Below are positions 1 through 4,488 of a stretch of 6,354 nt of DNA, one piece after another. Origin of the DNA: Porphyrobacter sp. (GTDB taxonomy: Bacteria > Pseudomonadota > Alphaproteobacteria > Sphingomonadales > Sphingomonadaceae); assembly GCA_021732945.1 (NCBI GenBank), contig JAKFWB010000592.1:1-6354 (forward strand), read 5' to 3'. The notes under the pieces are model-generated. The model was not told the origin of the DNA and did not search any database. It worked only from the letters and a program-made list of their open reading frames with translations. Made by a program: the position numbers and the translations under genes. The first letter of the stretch is position 1. The number at the start of each line of letters is the position of its first letter.

Positions 1-43
1 CTGACACGATCAGGGTGATCCAGAATGGTCGGAAAGCGCTCAC
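1..43 (-). CDS. Start of an unidentified gene running off the left edge (partial)
   Basis: Reading leftwards on the minus strand, a GTG codon at 43-41 overlaps the TGA stop of the lipid kinase gene (the shared bases read GTGA). It opens a frame that stays open to the window edge: MSAFRPFWITLIVS. The 4-base overlap is a common sign of translational coupling. The hydrophobic run FWITLIV could begin a membrane segment or signal anchor, but 14 codons are too few to name a family. No strong ribosome-binding site is visible inside the end of the upstream gene. The alternative is that this is simply open sequence. Confidence 0.4.
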   Translation of the reverse strand, partial: MSAFRPFWITLIVS

Positions 44-1089
44 GGGGTGACGAAGGCGAGCTCCGGCCCCTGTTCGATGCGGTAATCGCCCGGCGGGAAA
101 GCCTCACCATCGAGGATGAAAGGATCATCAATCGACAAGCAGAACTGGGAGGCCGCCAGCTGGTGGATCCCCCGGCTCCGCAAGGACCCGCGCAGCTTGC
201 CGAGCAGCACCAGCGGGATCAGCGCCGTGGTGCGGCGCGAAATCTGATCGACTGCCACCAGCTTCAGACCATTCTTCAACGCACCAAAGGGCCGGATCCC
301 GGCGGGCATGCGTTCAAGGGTTGAGGCGAACAGCAATTGCCGCATTTCGGGGTCGCCATGGCCGCTATGTGCCATCGGCGCGTTGGCTGTCCCAAGCCCG
401 ATGCTCATCCGCGCGCCTTTACGCCACGCATTGGCGCGCCCGGCAAAAAGGGATTGCAGCAGCGCCCACAACGCCGTCACCGCCACAACCATGCTGTCAA
501 ATGCACCCAGCTTGTGCGCGCTTTGCCCGGCCTGAGTCGCCTTGGTGAAGGCACCTGCGCCAAGAATAAAGCCGGCGATGCGCGAAACGCCATCGTGCTT
601 GCCTGTTTCCCCCTGCGAAGACACCACCATCGGCCGCCGCCAGGTGCGTTCGCCATGATCAAGCGCATCGATCGCGTCCTGCAAGGTCCAATCGTCAGGG
701 ATGCCGAGATCGACTGTCAGCGCGTTGGTCTTGCCTTTGGGCAGCACCGCGACAGCAGGCCAATCATCGCCAAAAATCGCCTGCCCGCAGGTCAGCACGT
801 CGCGCACGGTGCCATCGCCGCCGTTGATCACCAGCAGATCAATCCCCCGCTCGGCAAATTCGGTCAGCGCGATCGGCAGTTGGGCGCGGGCGCGCGGCTG
901 GGCGATGTGGACATGCGGGCACAGACCGCAATCGAAATCGGCACCCAGATTGCGGTGGCTGCGGGGATTGTAGATCACCCCGACCGTCGGCGCTTGCCCC
1001 AGATCGCGCACCCGGCGCGCACGCGCGCGCGGCCGCGCCGCGGCATCGGGGCGTGGAATCTGCGCAAATTCGTAGATTGGCGTTGCCAT
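40..1089 (-). CDS. Diacylglycerol kinase family lipid kinase
   Basis: This 349-residue protein belongs to the DAGK catalytic-domain family (bacterial DgkB/YegS type), which transfers phosphate from ATP to a lipid hydroxyl at the inner membrane. The nucleotide-binding signature GGDGT is at residues 90-94, followed by RDVL. The second glycine-rich/Asn segment, PKGKTNALTVDLGIP, is at about 117-131, and the C-terminal LDGE motif is at 326-329. VGVIYNPRSHRN (36-47) matches the opening strand and Asn-Pro of the fold. The first 30 residues are Arg/Ala-rich and basic (RPRARARRVRD), possibly a membrane-contact tail. The ATG start is supported by AGGA (complement of 1095-1098) 5 bases upstream. The lipid substrate cannot be told from sequence. 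The gene looks intact and chromosomal and lies outside the mobile element inferred to its right. The long plus-strand frames across it are antisense shadows. Confidence 0.88.
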   Translation of the reverse strand: MATPIYEFAQIPRPDAAARPRARARRVRDLGQAPTVGVIYNPRSHRNLGADFDCGLCPHVHIAQPRARAQLPIALTEFAERGIDLLVINGGDGTVRDVLTCGQAIFGDDWPAVAVLPKGKTNALTVDLGIPDDWTLQDAIDALDHGERTWRRPMVVSSQGETGKHDGVSRIAGFILGAGAFTKATQAGQSAHKLGAFDSMVVAVTALWALLQSLFAGRANAWRKGARMSIGLGTANAPMAHSGHGDPEMRQLLFASTLERMPAGIRPFGALKNGLKLVAVDQISRRTTALIPLVLLGKLRGSLRSRGIHQLAASQFCLSIDDPFILDGEAFPPGDYRIEQGPELAFVTP

Positions 1090-1257
1090 ATTGGTCCTAT
1101 ACTGGTCGAAGAACTAACTTTCTACCGTCATCTTTTCCGCAAATCGTAACATTTCCAGCTGGCGCAAATCGGCGATCCGCGCCAGAAAACAAGAGGCGGC
1201 GCGACGAAATTCACCTTTCCTGCGATGAGCGTCTTTCATGAGATTGCCGCAAAGGTA

Positions 1258-1271
1258 CGACCGAACGGTCG
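1258..1271. repeat. Short inverted repeat CGACCG-AA-CGGTCG in the dgk-side intergenic region
   Basis: Two 6-base arms, CGACCG and CGGTCG, are separated by AA, between the lipid kinase gene and the tRNA fragment. The form resembles a small operator for a dimeric regulator, but no regulator gene is adjacent and a 6-bp arm is near what GC-rich DNA gives by chance. The rest of 1090-1324 holds no convincing gene. Confidence 0.25.
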
Positions 1272-1324
1272 CAAGCCAACCCGCGCCAGAAGGGCGGCGG
1301 CGTCACGCAGAGTTGCGGAAAAGC

Positions 1325-1370
1325 TGGCGCACCCGACAGGATTCGAACCTGTGACCTCTGCCTTCGGAGG
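1325..1370 (-). other. 3' fragment of tRNA-Arg(CCG): probable attachment-site copy of an integrated element
   Basis: Read on the minus strand, this stretch has the anticodon loop CTCCGAA (anticodon CCG at 1367-1365), the 3' anticodon stem GGCAG, a variable loop, and a T arm ACAGG-TTCGAAT-CCTGT. It continues with the acceptor 3' strand CGGGTGC, discriminator G and an encoded CCA. The stem base at 1370 still pairs, but the next four bases (1371-1374) fail to pair with the 3' anticodon stem. No D arm or 5' acceptor strand follows; instead there is a run of T residues. So only the 3' half of a tRNA is present, with identity ending in the anticodon arm. This is the typical attL/attR remnant left when a tyrosine integrase uses a tRNA 3' end as attB. 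The broken integrase 194 bases away, pointing away from the site, supports this. The reconstituted full tRNA would be expected at the far end of the element, to the right. Confidence 0.75.
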
Positions 1371-1458
1371 CACAAAAAAGGCGACACTTTCTGCACCGCA
1401 ATAGAACGAAGTGCACAAAGAACCTAATGATCTAAAACGACAAAATACATCGTCGATA

Positions 1459-1519
1459 TTGCAACTCGTTCGCATTTGTTGCACTGCGTTTGGCCACTTT
1501 GCACTTACATTTCACTTAC
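1459..1519. repeat. TTGCA repeats at exact 20-base spacing, plus paired CACTTAC; possible integrase arm sites or operator
   Basis: TTGCA occurs at 1459, 1479 and 1499, exactly 20 bases (about two helical turns) apart. The second and third extend to TTGCACT, and all three have a TT pair at offset 10-11. The last unit also contains CACTTAC twice (1502 and 1513, 11 bases apart). The array sits between the tRNA fragment and the integrase start. Arm-type binding sites or an integrase operator would be expected here. The function is inferred. Confidence 0.4.
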
Positions 1520-1563
1520 GGATCGGGAAGTATCCGGATTCAACGTCCGTCCCGCAGGTCCCG

Positions 1564-1839
1564 ATGATGAACAGCAAGATCGCTCAGCAGGCGCTACCGA
1601 AGGCGAAGTCCTACGAGCTGCGCGATGCCAAACTCAACGGCCTTCTGCTGCGGGTGCACCATTTCGCTTCACGCCTCGCAATGGGGGCCGTTGACCTTAA
1701 CACGATCCGTGAGCTGCTGGGTCACAGCGATTATGGGATGACGCTACGCTATGCCCACCTTGCGCCCGAGCACCGGCGCGAAGCGGTAGAGGTTCTCGAC
1801 AAACCGAGGCCGCACATCAAGATTGTGGCGACGAAGTAG
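1564..1839 (+). pseudogene. Tyrosine-recombinase integrase with a large in-frame internal deletion
   Basis: The 91-codon frame joins two non-adjacent parts of an integrase. Residues 2-31 (KAKSYELRDAKLNGLLLRV) look like the extreme N-terminus of the arm-DNA-binding domain of phage and island integrases. Residues 32-70 (HHFASRLAMGAVDLNTIRELLGHSDYGMTLRYAHLAPEH) are the C-terminal catalytic end, with the box II histidine H54 in LLGHSD and the nucleophile Y63 in LRYAHL. The core-binding domain, the first catalytic Arg, the Lys and the Arg of the HxxR box are missing. The family normally reads HDLRHHFAS, but here V31 precedes HHFAS. The fusion point is therefore near 1656/1657, and around 250-300 residues are lost. 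The frame is open, so a small protein could be made, but it cannot recombine DNA. The start is ATG 1564 or 1567 (MM); the ribosome site is weak. It sits beside the tRNA-Arg fragment as an island integrase would. Confidence 0.8.
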
Positions 1840-2169
1840 TTCGCTGAAGTGCGATCCCCGCTGCGATCTAAGACCAAGGTCGCCAGGTAACGAATGCACC
1901 CATGAGCAGCTTTTTGGCATCCGCGGCAGGATGCGGGCTAGCCTCGCCTCAGGGGGGCAATCTTGACGCTTATCCCATCATTGGGTTGGTAACCTGTAAC
2001 GGATGAGGCCCCTGTTTGAGAAAATGAAGCGTATCGCCTCAATGAGAAATCCCACAGGCCGGAGTTGCCAAGGCAAGAGGGGGCTGACCCCTGTCCCAAT
2101 CATTGCCCCGCAAAGTGTCCGGTGAGCGATCCCTTGCGGACAAACGGGGAGACTATACGAAGCAAAGCC
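1840..2169. other. Gene-poor junction between integrase and relaxase remnants
   Basis: I see no convincing gene in these 330 bases. A plus-strand frame runs into the relaxase remnant from a TTG at 2065, but its first residues show no relaxase similarity. A minus-strand frame covering 1978-2445 is largely the antisense shadow of the relaxase. A small hairpin (GCATCC at 1917-1922, GGATGC at 1929-1934) lacks a following T tract in either direction. An imperfect dyad lies around 2109-2148 (TGTCCG at 2117-2122, CGGACA at 2137-2142). The stretch is best read as deletion scar between two decayed genes. Confidence 0.5.
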
Positions 2170-2909
2170 ATGGGCAATGCTCTCGAGCTGATAGCGGAAC
2201 TGGCTACAGCCATTCCCAAGTTCGCGGTTGAACTTGGGGGCGATCCCGAGTCCTTCGTCAAATCCCACGTCCGCAGGCTTGAAGCCCTGCGCCGTGCGGG
2301 TCATGTCGAGCGGATCGACGAGGATCATTGGCAAGTTCCCAAGGATTTGCCCGAGCGCGGCCTTGCCTATGACCAAGCCCGCGAGGGTGCCGATATGCGC
2401 GTCAACGCCCTCTCCGATATGAGTTTGAAACGGCAGATTGACCATGACGGCTCAACCTGGCTTGACCACGAGCTGATTTCCCCAAATCGCACATCGCTTG
2501 AACACACCGGATTCGGGCATGAAGTGGCCGATGCCTTGGAACGCCGCAAACGGACTCTGGTGGCAATGGGATTGGACCATGATCTCGACAATGGCAGCGT
2601 TCGCGCGCCCAAAGATCTTATCCAGCAACTCGATCAGGGCGACTTTGAACGTGCTGGCAAGGCGCTTGCAGCCGAACGCGGGCGGACATGGGAGCTACAA
2701 TCCCCGGCAATTACGTCATGGGGCACGTAGTGGGCACAACCCAGCTTACTAGCGGGAAGTTCGCTATGATTGATAACGGCTTGGGCTTCAGTCTCGTGCC
2801 GTGGGAGAAAACCCTTGAGCAGCAATTGGGCAAACATATCTCCGGCGTCGCCATGCCCGGAGGCGGCGTTGATTGGTCATTTGGCAGGTCGCGCGGATTG
2901 GGGCTGTAA
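2170..2909 (+). pseudogene. VirD2-type relaxase, C-terminal DUF3363 part only, frameshifted
   Basis: Two consecutive frames together spell the C-terminal half of a relaxase/mobilisation nuclease of the VirD2/DUF3363 type, which nicks oriT for conjugal transfer. The first frame has FAVELGGDPESFVKSH, then VRRLEALRRAGHVER, WQVPKDLPERGLAYD and STWLDHEL, and stops at 2730. From about 2688 similarity continues in the frame one base back: GKFAMIDNGLGFSLVPWEK, LEQQLGKHISGV, GGGVDWSFGRSRGLGL, ending naturally at TAA 2907-2909. A one-base loss (or two-base gain) near 2680-2690 explains the switch. The N-terminal nuclease domain with catalytic Tyr and His residues is absent upstream, where no similarity is seen before about 2170. 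With both the truncation and the frameshift it cannot act as a relaxase. It shows that the island once had mobilisation functions. Confidence 0.8.
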
Positions 2910-2927
2910 TGCAAATATATGATTGCG

Positions 2928-2937
2928 CCAATATTGG
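2928..2937. promoter_or_regulatory. Palindrome CCAATATTGG upstream of higB; candidate HigA operator
   Basis: A perfect 10-bp palindrome lies 21 bases before the higB start, just ahead of its GGAGG ribosome site, in an AT-richer patch (GCAAATATATGATTG) that is the likely promoter. HigA-type antitoxins usually bind palindromes in their own promoter. No well-matched -35/-10 pair could be fixed by eye, so the operator role is inference. Confidence 0.35.
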
Positions 2938-2958
2938 GTGCGTGATACGGAGGCTTTC

Positions 2959-3282
2959 ATGCGGATTATAGCGCGGCGCACCTTGCGCGAATTTATCGCC
3001 AAGCGGGCGGGGCATAAGGATCAGCCCGCGTTGAAAGCGGCGCTCGACGCTTGGTTTGCTGAAGTGAGCAAGGCGGACTGGATCAGCACGGCGGACGTGA
3101 AGCGGCTTTATGCCACCGCGAGTATCGTCAGTGCCGACCGGATTGTCTTCAATATCAAGGGCAATGATTACCGGCTGGTTGTGGCGGTAGATTTTGAGAA
3201 AGCCATCGTCTGGATCAAGTGGATTGGCACCCACAAGGATTATGACCGCATCGACGTGAAGGAGGTTGAACATGGCAACTGA
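2959..3282 (+). CDS. higB: Type II toxin HigB (RelE-superfamily mRNA interferase)
   Basis: This 107-residue protein matches the HigB_toxin family, ribosome-dependent endoribonucleases that cut mRNA during translation. Recognisable stretches are MRIIARRTLREFIAK at the N-terminus, LDAWFAEVSKADWIS (29-43), VKRLYATASIVSADRIVFNIKGNDYRLVV around 48-75, and the C-terminal IKWIGTHKDYDRID (86-99). The length is normal for the family and no frame damage is seen. The ATG at 2959 has a strong GGAGG (2949-2953) 5 bases upstream; the same frame is open further upstream but lacks such a site. The toxin-first order, with the antitoxin start overlapping its last 11 bases, is the standard higBA arrangement and implies one mRNA with coupled translation. 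It lies between two decayed mobility genes and probably helps maintain the island. Activity has not been shown for this sequence. Confidence 0.9.
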   Translation: MRIIARRTLREFIAKRAGHKDQPALKAALDAWFAEVSKADWISTADVKRLYATASIVSADRIVFNIKGNDYRLVVAVDFEKAIVWIKWIGTHKDYDRIDVKEVEHGN

Positions 3283-3649
3283 GATGAAGCCGATCCGCAC
3301 CGAGGCGGATTATGAAGCGGCCTTGGAAGAAGTGGCGGCACTTTGGGGTGCGGCCAGCGATACGCCCAAGGGCGACCGGCTGGACGTGCTGGCGACGCTT
3401 ATCGACGTGTATGAAGCCAAACACCACGCGATGGACCCGCCCGACCCTGTGGAAGCGATCAAATTTCGCATGGAACAGCAGGGCATGACGCGCAAAGACC
3501 TAGAGGACATCATCGGAACCCGCACTCGCATTGCCGAAGTGCTGAATCGTAAGCGCAGCCTGTCCATCGGCATGATTCGCCGCTTGCATGATCAGCTCGG
3601 TATCTCGGCAGAGATTTTGATCCAGCCATCGCGCAAAGCCGCTGCATGA
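3272..3649 (+). CDS. higA: Type II antitoxin HigA (Xre-type helix-turn-helix)
   Basis: This 125-residue antitoxin is expected to neutralise HigB by direct binding and to repress the operon. The N-terminal part (1-55: MKPIRTEADYEAALEEVAALW, then LDVLATLIDVYEAKHH) is the acidic helical region seen in HigA proteins with a C-terminal HTH. Residues about 60-118 form the Cro/C1-like HTH: VEAIKFRMEQQGMTRKDLED, IGTRTRIAEVLNRKRSLSIGMIRRLHDQLGI. The ATG at 3272 is chosen because GGAGG (3261-3265) sits 6 bases ahead of it. A TTG at 3266 in the same frame overlaps that ribosome site and is unlikely. The start lies inside the end of higB (11-base overlap), keeping toxin and antitoxin synthesis linked. The gene is intact and of usual length. 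Confidence 0.9.
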   Translation: MATEMKPIRTEADYEAALEEVAALWGAASDTPKGDRLDVLATLIDVYEAKHHAMDPPDPVEAIKFRMEQQGMTRKDLEDIIGTRTRIAEVLNRKRSLSIGMIRRLHDQLGISAEILIQPSRKAAA

Positions 3650-3847
3650 CACCTGCCTCCGCCTCGCCAGCGGAGCCGAACGCCGTCGCATCCCTGTATT
3701 ACTGCGCCACGGTGCGGGGTGCAGCCTGGCGTAGTTATGGTCTATTCCGCAGAGTGGGCGCTTCTATCACAATGGCAGGATGCCCCGTGCGTCCCGACAT
3801 CGTCAAATTTCGGCATCCGATCAGCTTGAAACGCTGCTCGGGCGACC
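3650..3847 (+). other. Spacer after higA, with a weak hairpin; no gene supported
   Basis: Directly after the higA stop, CTCCGC (3657-3662) and GCGGAG (3670-3675) can form a 6-bp stem with a 7-base loop. No T tract follows, so it is at best a poor terminator. The open frame 3646-3855 has no recognisable family and runs into the recombinase remnant in another frame. This segment should have encoded the recombinase catalytic domain but shows no trace of it. Confidence 0.35.
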
Positions 3848-4345
3848 GTGGGTGACGACCCGATGCACGTTATGATGCGTCAGATCATGGCCCTGTTCGA
3901 TGAGTATCAATCCAAAGAGACGGCAAAGCACGTTTTGCGCGCGATGCGTGAAAATGCCCGTCAGGGCTTTTGGAATGGTTCGCTCCCTCCTATCGGCTAC
4001 CGCGTCGTTGCCGCCGAGCAGCGCGGGGCCAAGATCAAGAAGAAACTGGAGTTAGACCCGCTTCACGCTGACACCGTGCGCTTGATGTTCCGCCTTTCGC
4101 TTCACGGTAACGGCACGTCCGGCGCGATGGGCGTCAAAGCCATCGCCACACATTCGAACAGGGAGCGCATATTTACCCGTGGGCGGGCTTTGGGGTTTGG
4201 GCGCAGTCCACCAGATACTGACCCGCTCAACCTATACAGGCCGTCACGAGTTCAACAGGCGCGGCAAGGGGAGCGCGACACGGATCGAGAGCGCGGTGGG
4301 GCAACCCTCAAACCCAAGCGTGATCGCGGGTTGGAGCTGGGTTGA
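3848..4345 (+). pseudogene. Large serine recombinase remnant: N-terminally truncated and frameshifted
   Basis: The frame from 3848 matches serine recombinases of the resolvase/Recombinase-domain (PF07508-like) class just after their catalytic domain. It reads GDDPMHVMMRQIMALFDEYQSKE, then HVLRAMRENARQGFWNG and PPIGYRVVA, followed by LELDPLHADTVRLMFRL, GVKAIATHSN and RIFTR. At about 4181 similarity jumps to another frame: GLWGLGAVHQILTRSTYTGRHEFNRRGKG. A two-base loss (or one-base gain) at the RIFTR/GG boundary explains this. The catalytic domain with the nucleophilic serine is gone: similarity begins at GDDP (3851), with unrelated sequence before it. The C-terminal zinc-ribbon and coiled-coil regions are also missing. 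Recognisable similarity fades near 4270, so the stated end (the stop region of the first frame) is approximate. It cannot be an active recombinase. Confidence 0.78.
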
Positions 4346-4355
4346 AATTTCAACC
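4340..4355. repeat. 16-bp perfect palindrome GGTTGAAATTTCAACC
   Basis: The palindrome has no spacer and sits at the end of the recombinase remnant, about 134 bases before the Fic gene. Its centre contains GAAATTT (4344-4350), the same core as the repeats that follow. The step from this core to the first repeat core (4380) is 36 bases, one and a half repeat periods. It may be the distal part of one operator region. A chance dyad is possible but less likely given the shared core. Confidence 0.45.
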
Positions 4356-4370
4356 TGTCCCCACATACGC

Positions 4371-4466
4371 TCTACACACGAAATTTTCTACGTCTCTATA
4401 CACGAAATTTTTTTCGACATTATATACGAAATTTGATACAACATTAAATACGAGAAAAACTCCAAG
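4371..4466. promoter_or_regulatory. Four direct repeats with exact 24-base period upstream of the Fic gene (putative operator/promoter)
   Basis: ACGAAATTT starts at 4378, 4402 and 4426, and a degenerate ACGAGAAAA starts at 4450: four steps of exactly 24 bases. Alignment extends left of the core (TACACACG, TATACACG, TATATACG, TAAATACG), and units 1 and 2 both begin TCTA. The first unit has 9 G/C of 24, the second 7, the third 5, so the tract is far more AT-rich than its surroundings. The units are contiguous, without unique spacers, so this is not CRISPR. It ends 22 bases before the Fic ATG and must contain or overlap that gene's promoter. Tandem binding of a regulator is the natural reading. 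The best candidate regulator is the winged-helix N-terminus of the Fic protein itself, which is inference. Confidence 0.6.
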
Positions 4467-4488
4467 ATAAAAAGTGGTAGATATAACG

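Noticed and set aside
337..1149. Long plus-strand open frame of 270 codons, and shorter ones nearby
   Set aside because: Antisense to the lipid kinase, which has clear family motifs on the minus strand. The plus-strand translation is Arg/His-rich with no recognisable domain.
1325..1410. Complete tRNA gene
   Set aside because: No D arm or 5' acceptor strand follows on the minus strand beyond 1370, and the anticodon stem cannot be completed.
1917..1934. Hairpin GCATCC/GGATGC as a terminator of the integrase remnant
   Set aside because: The only T run precedes the stem on the plus strand. No T tract follows it in either direction.
1978..2445. 155-codon minus-strand open frame
   Set aside because: Mostly the reverse of the relaxase remnant, which has clear family similarity on the plus strand. 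No recognisable family and no good ribosome site.
3646..3855. 69-codon plus-strand open frame after higA
   Set aside because: No recognisable family or ribosome site. It overlaps both the higA stop and the recombinase remnant and looks like decayed DNA.
4371..4466. Repeat array considered as a CRISPR array
   Set aside because: The 24-base units are contiguous with no unique spacers and decay toward the gene. No cas genes are present.
4474..4476. GTG as an earlier start for the Fic protein
   Set aside because: It adds only five residues (MVDIT), and ATG 4489 gives the conventional start. Ribosome-site evidence is weak for both, so this is a preference, not proof.
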